DNA of 64,000 bases from Paramecium sonneborni (Eukaryota; Ciliophora; Oligohymenophorea; Peniculida; Parameciidae). A model generated the notes under the pieces. It worked only from the letters and a program-made list of their open reading frames with translations, ran no database searches and was not told where the DNA came from. The DNA is taken from positions 233,943-297,942 of the forward strand of contig CAJJDN010000042.1 in NCBI GenBank assembly GCA_905182985.1, written 5' to 3'. The position numbers were made by a program, and so were the translations under genes. The first letter of the stretch is position 1. Each line of letters begins with the position of its first letter. Shown in pieces: positions 39,678 to 53,281 of this stretch.

Positions 39678-42600
39678 TCAAAAATCATCATCTTTTTAAG
39701 TATCATTATATCCAACCTCTAATATAACACCCTAATCACATTAAGTATTAAAATTTTCTGTGAAATTTTATTCCTATTCAACATATTCATCATCACTTTT
39801 TTATTGTGGTCTCTAATTTTAAAGCAGTGGTTCATCAACATTTTAATTTTCTTAATTATTAAACAAAGCATTTAACTATATAATAATTTTAAATACTTAA
39901 TCAATTGCTCTTGTTATTTTTTGAATTGGGAAGGTTAAATAAAACGAATATTCCTTATATCTTTTCAATTTCCCAAGAATATCTTCAATAAGAGATTTAT
40001 TAGAAGAAAAGTAATTTTAAGCTACTTAAAAATTATGAGTAATTTCTGCAATCCAAGATGCCAAACAATAAGAAAAGTTTTTATCACTCAAAAATTAATT
40101 GTTTATTGCATCTAAAATAGATTTGCCTTTAGAAAATGCAGCTAATTTTGCTTATGTCTCCATTAATGCCTAAAATAATATAAAGAATATATACTTAAAA
40201 TCTCATTTCACCATAAGCATCTTATATTTTAAGAATACTTTCTATTATATGAAATATAGGATCTATTTAATGCCAAGCCATATTCCAATCTAATAAAATT
40301 TAAATTAATTATTCAATAATAATTTCACTTGTTTGAATATCATCAAAACAAAGATGTTTAGTCATATCTACAACAATTGGATTCAATTAAACAATAGGAG
40401 CAAAAATAGTTCTATAATCACCTAAATCTCTTATATCTGTAAGCATCTGATTATCAAGTCTTACATGTTTATTATAATTTTAGAATAAATATGTAGGTGT
40501 TTTTTCATTAGTTAATTTCATTCCATCAGTAAGTGAACCTAGAATACTTTTACAAATAAATTCACACATTGCTGAACATGTACTTTCCAATCCTTTATCA
40601 TTAAGTTTACTAATATTCATACAATTTCCATGAAATTAATTATCTTAAATAGTTTCCTTATAAAGTTTATATATCTTTTGTAAATATCCCCTTTTCTATA
40701 AATGATCAATTATAAACCATGAAGTTGAAACTGAAAACTTAAGAATTAAAAAAAATTCTGAAGCTCTTCTCATTGATTTCTTACAGGTTGGTAATAAATT
40801 ATCAATGAAAAATGATAAAAATTAAGTAATTGTTGAATTTTATTAATAGAATGAATGATTCCATTATTCTTCTTCTTAATTAACAACACATTTAATTGCT
40901 TGAATCAATAATTTACTGAATGCATGTTTAACATCTTATTATGTTGATTCCACAATAGTATTAATAAGTAAATTTAGATTGTTTTAAAGATGATTTAAGA
41001 ACCAAAATGATGCTGAAGCAACCTTTTCATATAAAGCACATAAAACATTTACAGAATTAACAAATTCTAATTAATCTTTATTCTTTATTAAGGATTCCAA
41101 AGAAAAGAGAGTGAATAATTTTACTACTTTTAATGATGGAGATTCCTAGTTTTATAGTAAAGTATCTGATTACTATTGAATATTATAATTTTCTACTTAT
41201 TCTTAATGATCTTGAAAATTGAATTAACAAACGAATTCTCTTACGAATGCTTAATAATCAGATGAATAAAATAATTGATTCTTTAAATATACAATATTAT
41301 CTTAAATTATTTTATTTTATAAACATTTTTCGTTGGTTCCTTTTATTTGAATATCTTATTTATCAATCTTTTCATAAAATAGTAAATAAGCATTTTTTTA
41401 TTTATTTTAATCCCAATCAAAATTATTATAATATTCATTTTATTAATTATTCCCACCAAAGCACTCTTATTTTAAATTCTCAAATTTAAATGGACTCACA
41501 AGTCTATCATCAAATTAAAACCATTTATTCTCTTAAGATTTAATGAATGAATAATAATGTCCACTATCTGCACTCCCAGTATGTATTAAAACACCAACTA
41601 ATTTATATATGTAATCTGTATAATCATCTAATTATAGATTATTAATTAAATGATCTTTAGTCCATTTAAACATATTTATTTCTGATGGAAATTCAAAATA
41701 ATCATTTACTTTTAATTTTAACATTCTATTATAATCAAATTCAAATCTTTTTAGTGTAAATATAAATGTATTAGGTAAATTCTTAAAATAACACCTTTTT
41801 TCTACATCTATTCTTCTATTAATTGCTTCACAAAAATATTTATTTTCTCCATCCAAAACATCTGCTTTAATAAATAAATCTAACGCTTCTTCTAAATTTT
41901 TTTTATTTTTTATTTCAATAGTAACAGTGAGAAAAACCTCATCAGTTTCCCTTTAAAATTCAATATCTTATTCTAATGATCTTATTTCATGTCCTAATGT
42001 ACCACCTACTATTTGATGAATTAAATCTTATTGCAAAGTTCCTTTTTAATCTTTTTCTAATTTATCAGTTAATAAATTAAAAAATTCATTAACATCCTAT
42101 TAAACTTAACAATTTATAGGTAAACCATCATAACCTTATAAAGTTCTAATAAATTATATAGGATTAATAAATGATTTAACACTATCCTATAATTGGATAA
42201 ATACTAATTGCAATTAATATAAAGTATGATCTTATAATTTATTTTTACTAGATTCAGATTTTATTTAATCTACATCATCATAAATAACTTTTTCATTATT
42301 TTCTAAAATAGATATCTAACTATTTAATATTCCATGTCTAAATGCTTTATTCATAAAGAATTATTATAATAAAGAATTTATATAACATGTAGCACCTAAA
42401 TTTTTAAGTCCAACAAATCCATAATGTCCTTTTACACCTGTATCAAAATCTTAATCAGGTTATTCGATTCTTCCATGAGTATTTGATATTGGATCAAGTA
42501 AAAGTAAGAAATTTTTTTCACAGTTTCTACTTGATTCAATTAATAAATGAAATGCTCTCTTTCTTGTAAGTTTTCTTTTAAATTTAGGATATTTTGCATA

Positions 42601-45600
42601 ATCATCATTTAAATGGAATAAAAATTCATAAACTTATCTTATTAATTCTTTTGATAATGCTTCCTTTGTCTATGGACATATTTCAATTATAGCAGTTAAT
42701 AAAATTAAATAACCTTAAATAACTTTATCTTCATTATCTTCAAATCTCTCTTCAATTATTGGTCTATCAATTATTTTTTAAATTATTTGTTATGACAATT
42801 CTTAAAAGTCAAAATTTTAAGTCAAAATATCATAATTTGTTCGCTTTAAAACTACTGCTGTTAATATAAATATATCTTCAAATTATGTTTATGGATTTAC
42901 AATCTAAGGAATTAATTCCATTAATAAAAAGAATCCAAAATCTTATTAAACATTATTTTAAGGAATTTTACAAATTTAAATTAAGGAATAAGTTAAAATT
43001 CTTCTACATTCTTGAATTTATGATGAAGAGAGTACTGAAATGACTGATGAAGTGAAATTCTCAATTTCATAAATTGTTTAAACAAGTGATGGATTCTAGT
43101 ACAAAATCAATAAAATTGTTTAGAAAATTTATTCAAAACCTAAATCTATTTTATTAATCAAAGATCTTAAGAGATCATCATATGAAAAATTCAAAAAGTC
43201 TTAAAATAATTGATTTTCTTTAAATTCAAGAATTAACAAATGTCTTTCATCAAAATTATCCTAAGTTTATTATAATGGTTTTGATATTGGTATTTAATGT
43301 TCTTCAACTGGAGGAGTTAATGGAGGAGTAATTGAAACAGCATTATTAAATTTAGGTGTTGATACTCCACTAGATTATTAATTTGATTAGGTTTCATATT
43401 TTAATTTTTATTTATCAAAGTCATTATTTTCATTAAAAAAAAATGTTGATGACAATCTATCTTCAAATTATTTGTACTAATTTCTCACTGTCTCTTTTAA
43501 ATTTATTATTCTACTACAAAAGTCATCATTTCTTTCTACTTTTGATAATACAAATGCAGTAAAATATATTAAAAATATTTCTAAAGCTAATTATATTGTA
43601 TTTGGATCAACATTAGGCATAAAAAATAATTATTATATTTAAATTAATCCACCTTACATTAAAAAATTTTCTCTACATTATTTACGTTTTCTAAGTTCAT
43701 CTTAATCATCAATAAAATCACAATCCAATAATTCCTTTAATATCTATAAATTATAATATAATTTATATTTATTTTATAAATCTAATAAATTTTCCCATTC
43801 AGATGTTTATTAACATTTGTCAATTAATTCATATATTTCTCTATTTCTAGGAATCATAGATAAAATCTACCAAACCTTAGTATTCAAATTCTCATCATTT
43901 AAATTCAAAATATCAAATAATTTTTAAATATAATTATTATTTTCTGAAATGAAGGTAGCAACACTAAATTTTTAAACTAATTAAAAATTATTATTTTCAT
44001 TCGAAACAACCTTTTAAAATTAAAATTAAGGTATTTATGGATTAGATATCGAAGTTTCACAAATTTATGTTTATATATATTTATTTGATTTTTCTTATAA
44101 GGGGTTGACTTATCTAATTTATTTATCTTAGAATTTTTAAAAGTTAAAATCTCTATTATCAATTAATTCCATAATTGTTACATCTAAATTCCAATTATTT
44201 TCATTTAATAAATACTCTACAAAATCTTTATTAAATTCATTTGTAATTTCAATAACATATTATATTTTTTCTTATTAATCGCTATTGAATTATTTTTGGA
44301 TTGGAATTCCAAGAGGAATAGGTTCATTTAAAGAAAGTGGTATAACTTTATTTAATTTAGGTGGATAAACTTCTAGTAAATCATCTATATCCCCTTAACA
44401 TATGGCTAAAGGTTTAGGATCTTCAACTTTCTAATTTTCATCCTATTAAGCTCTCATCAAAACTTAAAAAGTTGGTTTTTTATCAAATTTATAATCTTTC
44501 AAACTTTTTGAATTATCTAACCAAGTTCCTCTATAAACTATATCTATCTCATTCCTTTTTACTTGAGGATTAATCTTTTATCCAATTATTTACTTTACAA
44601 GTATTATTTTCATGTTTTCAGATACAGATATTTCTTATCTCTTTGGATGTTATGCATTTTTACATCTATTATCAATAATAATCATAATATTTTAATCATT
44701 TGATTCTCCCCTTTCAAAACTATCTTATTTTAAATATTTCATTCCTTCTACTTCTTCTAACAATTTTATACATAAATCTAAACATTTTTCAGTTGTATTA
44801 TTTTCTATATTACCAAATATATTTTCAATATAATTTTATTTTAATTTATTCGATATAGATTAATTTATTGATTTAAAACCTGTTATTTATAATAAAAATT
44901 GCTAAACTTTTTAAACTATTTCTTTATTATTGCATCCAAAAAATAATTTCCATAAAATTTCCAAACCTACTATGTCTGCATCTTAAATTATATAAGAATC
45001 CATTATATCAGTTTTTAAAATTTTGTATTAAATATTAAAATACATGATTAAGTTTTATAAACATTAAAAGATTGGAACTGTATATGTATTATAGTCTATT
45101 TTAATTAGATAATCAAAAAAGAACATTTATAAAGCATCCAATGATATAATATTTTTATTTGAATTAAAAATCCATTTAAAAAATAAATCCTATTCTTTAG
45201 TAGTAAAAGCATTCTATACTAAAATCTACCAAATTATTTTTAAATGATGAGCTTCAATTTTATGATCAGTTAATAAATATAAAGATTAGTAAAATTTTAA
45301 AAATTAATCTATTACTTCAGTATAACGATCTTTATTTTAATCATATGCTCTCTTTTTAGCTTTAGCAATCACTGCCAATAATGACATTTTAAAATAATAT
45401 TTTTATTCTAAATATTTTATTAATTCTGATTAAGAATTATAATTATCAATAGGATATTATGAAAAAGCAATTTTTGATATCATTTATATATGATTTTCAG
45501 TTTAAGGATCATTTTCAAATAATTTTTAAAATGCTTAATTTAAATATTTCATTCTTAAAAATCTGAATTACATGCAAATTAAATCTAATGCTATTTTAAA

Positions 45601-47495
45601 TGCTTATTATGCTAAATCAATATTAGAATTTTAATTATTTATAGTCAATAAATATTCTACTATTCTACCTCTTATGCCCTCTCCTTCTTCATAATTTGTA
45701 TCAATGCTGTCATCATTTTATATATTTCTTTTCTTTATTTCAAATTATTATTATTATTATTACAATTTTCGATCTTAATTTCGATTTATCAAATATTAAT
45801 TCTCTGATTATTGTTATTCTTCACTGTATACTTTTATTGTTAATTTTTCTGGATTTTTAGTTGAATTTTAAATAGATTCTTATTCGATTTCTAATTCTGT
45901 CAGAATATTATCTTTAGTTTCTTTTTTTTGTTGAAAATATTTCTTATCAAAATTTTGATTTCTACCCAAACATTTAATAAAATTTAAAATATTAGAATCT
46001 ACTTTTTACTCTTATATTTCTTGTAAAATTGCCTCCATGTCAGATTCAGACATTATTTCAGCAATATCATTCAAAATTTTAAATAGAAAATTACTCCAAC
46101 TTTCATGTTTTCCTTTTCCCATTTTAAAAATTTGAATTATATCACTTGTTTAAAGTTAATTATTTCTATATAAAAAACGAATTATTGGACTTGAACGTTT
46201 AATCAATTCAAAATGAGATTTCTCTCCTAATAATTCTTAAAATAATTTATTCTTTACTAAGAAATTTATTAAAATATCTTTTAATATGTTATCATCATTC
46301 ATTTAAGCAACTTCATAATTAACATAAAAGTCCATAAAGTTTAATGAAATGATCTTTTCACTAATTTATTGTAATCCTATAATATATATAATTTTATTTA
46401 TACCAAATATACGTTTTTCAAATGTAGGACATTTAAAATAATGTAAATAAATATTCAATTCTGATTATATAATTATTTCTTTAATTTCACTCATTGTGTA
46501 AAATGGAAATAATGCTTTTTCAAGTGTTTCATTCAACCTCTTAACTTATTCTTTTGTAGATAATTTTATATCATCTTCATTAATTTTCTAATATAAAAAT
46601 TTTAATTATTCTTTAAGCCCTTAAAAATAATTAATAAATTTTTATTTATCCACAAAATTACTAAAATAATTGAAAATATCTAAAATATCTAAATGACCTA
46701 TTTAAAAATTATTTATTCCATCAATTAATAAAGCAAAACCACCATTTTAATAAAAATAATGCATTTAAATTCTCAATAAAGGTGATAAGTGAATACTTGA
46801 TTTATTTTTATGAAAATCTTCTAAGATTTCTCCTTTTAAAGGATAATAAAAGTTAAAACTATTATCATCTTTTCCTTCAGTGACTTTATGCTCACTTTGT
46901 ATTTTTGCAGAATCCCGTTCAAAATAAAAGTTTGCCAAATCTTATTTAAATTAGCTTTCATTAAAATGTGAATCAAAAAATTTGACCTCAGGATAAACAA
47001 ATATTCTCTTAAATAAAGCAAGACTTATTGTTTGATATTATTTCCATATATTCATAGCTAATCTTTATAGCATTAATAAAATTTCATTAAAGTAGCATTA
47101 CACTCTTAATTGTCTTTAATCTGTAAATAATTTATTTAAAAAGTAATCCATAATCGGAAAGACTCTTTTATTAAAATATGTATTCAAATCAGGTTAAACA
47201 TTAGCTTTATTGAGAAGTAATGCTTTTATTTCTATTTCTAACTCTAGTAGAATAGGCATCCATCTTGGTGTTATACCTATTAATAATAAATATAAATACT
47301 GCTTTATAACTCATTGATATCTGATTAATGATCTTTATCATTAATATTAAGATTTACATTAGTTTATTCTAATTCTACTATCCTTTCTAAATTATAATTA
47401 ATTTCATAATCATTCACAGAATGAAAAGAGTGAGGATTGGGATCATATTGTTGATGAATTGATGTCGTTATAATTTACATTTCACGAGACTTCAT
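39678..47495 (-). CDS. Giant USP-family deubiquitinase (USP9X/USP24-like, about 2,590 aa)
   Basis: Frame from ATG 47495 to TGA 39678-39680 with at least two 23-nt introns; a further intron must exist to balance the frame. The N-terminal 1,500 residues are helical/armadillo-like. They contain a ubiquitin-like segment (NEIDIVYRGTWLDNSKSLKD) and a UBA-like one (VEYLLNENNWNLDVTIMELI). The USP domain has the Cys box GFVGLKNLGATCYINSLLQQ, QQDVNEFFNLLTD, the LKRFEFDYNR...FEFP block and the His box LIHTGSADSGHYYSFI. A roughly 500-residue C-terminal helical region follows. All catalytic residues are visible, so an active ubiquitin protease is expected. Position and architecture recall USP9X/USP24/USP34. 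Confidence 0.85.
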
Positions 47496-47749
47496 TTTAT
47501 TGTTATCATCACTTTAATTTATTTAAACCATTTCGATGTTCTTTATTATAAAAATATTATTAGTATATTAAAATTATTAAAAAAAAAAAAAAGAATTTTT
47601 ATAAATAAATATGATAAGCAAAAACAATTTAAAAAGTTTAAAAACATTCTTTGGGGTAATAGCTAAGTATATTTATAATAATAAAGTATATTATTTCTAG
47701 GGAAATGATTAAAAATTGATTTTAGAGAAATACAAATAACTAAGTAAAA

Positions 47750-48531
47750 TCACAAATTAAACCAAGGATGTGCAATAATATCTTCTAAATTAGGTCGTTT
47801 ATATGGATTCTATTGCATCATTTAAGCTGCAATTTCTTAAGTTTCGTTGTTATTTATTAATTCCAATAAAATAACACCTAAACTATATACTTCAGTAGGG
47901 TATGGTAAATAAGATTATCCATCAACAATCTCTGGAGCTACATAAGGTTTAGTTCCATAAAATTCAGCGAATTTCTATTTACCATTTGTAACTGCACCAA
48001 AGGCAAAGTCAATAAGTATTGGTTCATTATTTTAAACTAGTACATTATTGAGATTTAGATCTCTATGAACTACACCTAATTCATGAACCTTTTAAACAGC
48101 TACAATATATTGATATATAATACTTTGTAAAAGTTTGTAGTAGAATTATTTAGTAATTCTTTCACTATTTTTATCCAATGGTTATGCATCAATGTATTCT
48201 AAAATTAGGAAATAATTATTTAAAGTTCTAGCTCTTCTAGGATTATTATCAATTGTAGTGTAGAATCCAAAACCAATTAGTTCAACTACATTTTAACAAC
48301 CCTTCAATTTTGTTAGAATAGTTATTTCAGTGTCATAAGTTTTTCTACATTCGGATTAAGATAAATTTTTAATTGATAATTTTTTGATGGCTACTTTTTT
48401 ATTGCTTTATATGTGTCTATATAGATCAACACTATTATAATAGAATTAACGAATTACCTTGAAGAATATCCTGATCCAAGATTATTAATAAATTCGAAAT
48501 CATCTAATGATTAGAGTTCTGGAAATAGCAT
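47750..48531 (-). CDS. Protein kinase with DFA instead of DFG (251 aa)
   Basis: ATG 48531 to TGA 47750-47752 with one 26-nt intron inside the glycine loop (LGSGYSSSVDLYRH). Beta-3 Lys: KVAIKKLSI. Catalytic loop: GVVHRDLNLNNVLV (HRD and Asn present, with an unusual LNLNN). The metal-binding motif is ILIDFAFGAV, so DFG is changed to DFA. Activation segment: YGTKPYVAPEIVDG. A minimal kinase without extra domains. Asp is kept, so activity is possible. The subfamily is unclear. Confidence 0.75.
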
Positions 48532-48918
48532 GATGAAGGTTATTTTTGTAAGTATTTATTATAATTATTTAAATGTTTAATATATATTTCTATTTTTACT
48601 CGAATTTAGTGCGTACTAACATAAAATATCAGCAATAATTCGTAATTAATAAGGTTTATCATTTTAATTCTGATTAAATTATTAAAAACTTATTTTAAAT
48701 ATTAAAATAATCATACAACATATGTTAATAAAAATGAATATGAATTTAAAATAGATTAAAAAGAATAATTCTTTTATTATTGTTATAAAATAATGGTTTT
48801 TAATGAATACTTTTAAATAATTCATAATTGAATTTAAATTATTTTAAAAAGCAATAATTTTTGTATAATCTAACGATATAAAATTTATATATTAATAAAA
48901 TTACTATAGAATATTGAA
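48532..48918. other. Divergent intergenic region, nothing recognised
   Basis: 387 bp of AT-rich DNA between the divergent kinase and RING genes. It presumably holds both promoters. No coding continuity. Confidence 0.5.
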
Positions 48919-50517
48919 ATGGATTCATAATAAGATGTTGAATGTGATTAATGTTAGACAGTACCAGAGACTTATGTAAAATTAGAATGTGATCATAAAT
49001 TTTGTTTGATATGTTTGGCCTATAATTACTTATAAATTTAACAAGAGAAGTAAAATTTAGAAGAACTTGAAAGAGTGGCAGTATGTTTTAAATGCAATCA
49101 ACTTACTAAACTGGATTAAGATACTGTTGAAGCTCTTCATATGGTCATAAAGGAAATCATAGTTCCGTTAATTGAATAAAATTAAATTAATCAAAAATCT
49201 AATAACGACAGTGAAGTAGTTGAAGTAATAGATGATTTACATGATTTGGGTGTATAAAATGTTGGATCTTAACATTAATCAAATTAAAAAAATTCATTAG
49301 TAAACGAAAGACTATAAATGTATTTAGAGCGATTAGAAAAAAGCTTTAAATCTAAGTTTGAAGCTATTAAAGATATTTAAGATCAAAAACACTAATTTCA
49401 ATAAAAATGTAAATAAACAAAGGATGAAATTAACAGCTAATATTAATAAGTACTTTTTTGTAAAGTTATCATTAGTTTATTTTGAGTTTAGAATAAAAGA
49501 AAAACTAAACGTTTAATGATATAAATAGTTTAGAAATGATTCAATTATTGGATATTCAAAAGTAAGAAAAGGATTTAGAATAGTAAATATAATAAATGGC
49601 ATAATTTTAAGAAGAAATCAACTCATTGATCTATTAGAATTTAAATAAATCTTAAGAAGATATAAGCAAATTATTAATTGATATAGAAAAATCTTTAAAT
49701 GTTCCATCTTCATCTCTCTAAATAGTAATTATAATTATTATTTTAAAAGAAATCTTCAATATTAGCTACATAAAGATAATTACTTAAATTATCAACCAAT
49801 GCTTAATCTTAATTATGTGCAACTGTTCCTAATTTATTATCAGACTTCCCTTAATCTTTAAAATAAAAAGATTTATTTATAAAGAATTCTAATTCAGAGG
49901 AAAAACCTTTAGATTCTAAACTTAATGTTCACTTTGAAAGATAAGATAGACTTAGCAAATTTAGCCCTATTAAATCAGAAAAGTTAAATGAATTATGGCC
50001 TAAAAATGATAAACCTCATTAATCATTAGAAAAAATTAATTTTAAAGAGAGTAAAGATCTTCATGAATTTAAAGATTACAGAGATAAGGAAAAAGATAAA
50101 AAAAATTAAAAGATTTTAACTTAAGAAAGTGTGAATGCAAATGCTAAATCAAAATTTAGATATGAAGATAGTGATGAAAAGAGTAAGAATAATAATTCTA
50201 AAAAAATAATTGATAGTTAAATATCTTAAAAGAATAATCTAGTGAGTAAATGGAAAGATTAATTATTTGATGTTTTTGATAAAAAAACTATTAAGTAACC
50301 TGAATCTCCAAAAATACCTGAAAAATAAAATTATCCTATTCGTGATATTCCTTATCATAGAGAATCATCAACTCATTATCCAAGAGAAAATAAAAACTCT
50401 CAAGAAAAATTGACTGCTAAACAATAATTGATAAATCGCGCTTGTACAATACATGATGTTTTAAATATGCAATATTAAAATTTCATGACTTAGAAAGAAA
50501 ACCTAATAAGAAGATGA
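48919..50517 (+). CDS. RING-finger coiled-coil protein (515 aa)
   Basis: ATG 48919 to TGA 50515-50517; introns of 26 and 25 nt. The N-terminal zinc-binding module reads ECDQCQTVPE...LECDHKFCLICL...VCFKCN, a C3HC4-like RING with a wide last spacing. A coiled coil follows (YLERLEKSFKSKFEAIKDIQ; QKEKDLE), then a long charged, Ser/Lys-rich tail with no recognisable fold. RING plus coiled coil is typical of E3 ligases. The TGA directly abuts the stop of the convergent gene. Confidence 0.65.
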
Positions 50518-51804
50518 TCAATCGAATTATTCAATATATGTTTAAATAGAATCAAATATTTCCGTTTCTAAATTTAATGTTTTTAGTCGATCTTTAAATT
50601 ATTAATTTCTATTGAAGTGAAATTCAGTATAAAAAATAAACAATATTTCTCCAGCCAAAAGGAAAATATCTTTTTAATTCTCCAAAGATATGAATATATT
50701 TTACAACATAAGCTCAATTTCAGATGAAAGTATCTATTATTTAGTACTTGCATAAGAAATTTCCTCCTATTATAGAGCTGATTTTACGCACATCAATATC
50801 TAAAATAAATCAGAAATCTACTTCTTCTAAATTATTTATATCTAATCTATCTAAACAATATTATATTCCATAAGAAAGGTGTTAATATATTCTAAAATCA
50901 TAGAAATATAATCTAATTGAATAACTAGACAAAAGTAGATTTCGAATTAGAATATATAATCCTCCTTATATTTTATTATCCTTATTTAATTCAAAAATTA
51001 TGGGTGATAAGAATTAGTATGATATTATCTACAACAATTATTCTGAATCCAAAAAAGATAGATTAATAAAAAAGTCAAGAACATAGACTTTGTTTTCTTT
51101 AAAATCTTCTATAGCATCTTGAATGTATTGATTCTTAATAAGATATCCGAATAAACATTCATTGTCTTAAATTTCTTCTGTAATTTTAATAAGAAACTTA
51201 TAAAAGTTTAAATAATCATATTGTTTAATAGCTTAGATAGATTATAGCAATTATAGTTAATCTTAGTCAGTATTCATTTTAATAAATTGATAAGGCCATG
51301 ATGATATGCACTCTAATAAATTAGGAATGATATCAAATTCTTAAAAATTTTCAAGAATTTTTGAAACTTAAAACATTAATTTCAATGAAATATATTGTGC
51401 AAATATTTCTAAATTTTATATTGATAAAATATTAGTGATAGAAACAATAAGCTAAATATTAGTAAGTTGTTTACATAAAATTATAATCTATTAATTTTAG
51501 TGTTATTTAACTATTTAATTAGTGTATCAGATAACTAAAAAGATTGATTTGAGAAATCAAATTTCTCAATATACCTAAGAATGATGACGATAAGATCTTC
51601 ATCATTTGTACTATCTAGAAGAAGGATAGATTCATTAAAAAAATCAGAATCAATTACATTAGCTTGTATTAATTATTCATACTTTTGTATTAATTAACAG
51701 TTGCCATTATTCTTATGGGCTTTTTCTCGAGCCAATTTAAAGTGATTTTCTAAAGCTTCTCTTCTAATACTAAATCTAAACTTTTCTCTTTTTTATAAAA
51801 TCAT
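50518..51804 (-). CDS. Helical-repeat (importin-alpha/armadillo-like) protein (413 aa)
   Basis: ATG 51804 to TGA 50518-50520; introns of 23 and 22 nt. The basic N-terminus (QKREKFRFSIRREALENHF) resembles an importin-beta-binding segment. The rest consists of leucine-rich helices of about 40 residues (NTKINRLQFYLIVSITNILS; FDIIPNLLECISSWPYQFI; VYVLDFFINLSFLDSEQLLQ). This suggests an alpha-solenoid nuclear-import adaptor, but repeats are degenerate and the call is tentative. An in-frame ATG at 51912 would lengthen it into the divergent gene. Confidence 0.5.
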
Positions 51805-51896
51805 TTGAGCAAATTAAATTACACTATTTATTTTTGCAATAATAAAAATTTGAGGAAATATTTTATATTTAATTATATAGTCTCCTTTTGTAAAAA

Positions 51897-52268
51897 ATGG
51901 GAGTGTGTACATCTACCAATCAAAGTGGTCTTCCGATAAATAATACTTATTTAAAAAACAATAATGAATAATATTACGATAGTTTAGAACCTCCATGTTT
52001 TGAGGATAAGAAAATTAATGGCGATAGCCCTAATTCAGAGATATGTTTATTAGACACAGATGAGCTACATTAAAATTCTGAAAAAGCTACACAAGAATAA
52101 AGTTAAAGGGAGTTTGTAAATAGAATTGTTAGTGTTCATGACTCACCTAATTCAAAAAGATACTATTTTGTTTATGATCAATTGTACAATATAAAACGTA
52201 AGGTACCAAAACTTAAAAGTATTCATCAAAGTACTTTGATTCAAAAACGTAAGTAATACATACTTTGA
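51897..52268 (+). CDS. Short N-acylated protein of unknown function (123 aa)
   Basis: Intronless frame from ATG 51897 to TGA 52266-52268. It starts MGVCTSTNQSG: Gly-2 with Ser/Thr at position 6 is a good myristoylation site, and Cys-4 suits palmitoylation. The rest is hydrophilic, with an acidic middle (NSEICLLDTDELH) and a basic C-terminus (YNIKRKVPKLKSI). It probably sits on a membrane face. No family recognised. Confidence 0.55.
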
Positions 52269-52720
52269 TTTATATTATAATTATGTTTAATGAAACATTT
52301 TATGAAATTGCCTAAACCAGTAACTTTTTTTATTTATTTGTAGTCCATATAAATATATCAAATAAAAAAGTTGATAAAACTATTTTCTAATTTAATTGAT
52401 CGAAGCATATTCATGAATTAAAAAAATAATTTTTTGATTTTAAACATTTATCTCAATAATAAGATAATTTTTTGTGTTAAAAAGAGAGATATATATAAGG
52501 GAAAGATTTAACCTATGATTGAAACTTCTATTTTAATCTTTAAAATAATTGTTAATAGAGAATTAATATTTTTTTTTAATATTAATCCTCTATCTATCAA
52601 TAATTAATATAAGGATTGAATTAAATATTAATATTTAAAAAAGAATATGATTTCAAATGATAAAACTCAATAAAATGTAAAAGAAATATAAGAATATATA
52701 AAAAGATTAAAATAATTAAT
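52269..52720. other. Intergenic region before TRM112, nothing recognised
   Basis: 452 bp. An ATG at 52647 opens a short in-frame-looking run upstream of TRM112, but the TRM112 start at 52721 matches the family N-terminus exactly. Poly-T and inverted AATATTAAT-type stretches occur near 52560-52620. Confidence 0.4.
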
Positions 52721-53147
52721 ATGAGATTATTGGTTCATAATTTGTTAATGTGTAATAAATGTGATAAGAACAATTATCCACTAAAAATAGAGGTGAATAA
52801 GAGTGTTATAATGGAATTAGAGTTTAAAAAAGATGCAATTTTAAAGTTAATTCCAAAACTTGATTTTGAAGTATTATCAAATACAGTCAGAGAAGTAAAA
52901 GAATGAATTATAAAAATAGCTTGGTTTCAAATAATTTCCAAAATAAATTCCTCCAAATGTTGAATAAGATTTAGCCTTTTTAAAAGACTTACATAGAGTT
53001 TTATTTGAGGTAATAATTTAAAGAAAGAATTAAAAATAGACTCATATAATGGATGGCTAATTAACTTGTCCAAATCCATCTTGTAAAAGAAATTATCCAA
53101 TCACAAATGGAATTCCAAATATGATCCTAACAGAAGATGAACAATGA
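52721..53147 (+). CDS. TRM112-type methyltransferase activator (123 aa)
   Basis: ATG 52721 to TGA 53145-53147; introns of 25 nt (after VRE) and 30 nt (after LFE). It begins MRLLVHNLLMCNKCDKNNYP, has the central LIPKLDFEVL and LHRVLFE blocks, and ends LTCPNPSCKRNYPITNGIPN-MILTEDE, the zinc-binding C-terminus. TRM112 is the obligate partner that stabilises tRNA, rRNA and eRF1 methyltransferases (Trm9, Trm11, Bud23, Mtq2). Length matches the 125-residue family norm. Confidence 0.88.
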
Positions 53148-53281
53148 TATAAATTGATAATTTGTCAATAATAATAATTCTCATTTTTTTGAATATATTT
53201 CTATTCCTCATAGATTATGACGAGCTTAATATTATTTACAAATCAATAAATTTGTGCTTTTCTTGTCATTAATTAATATTA

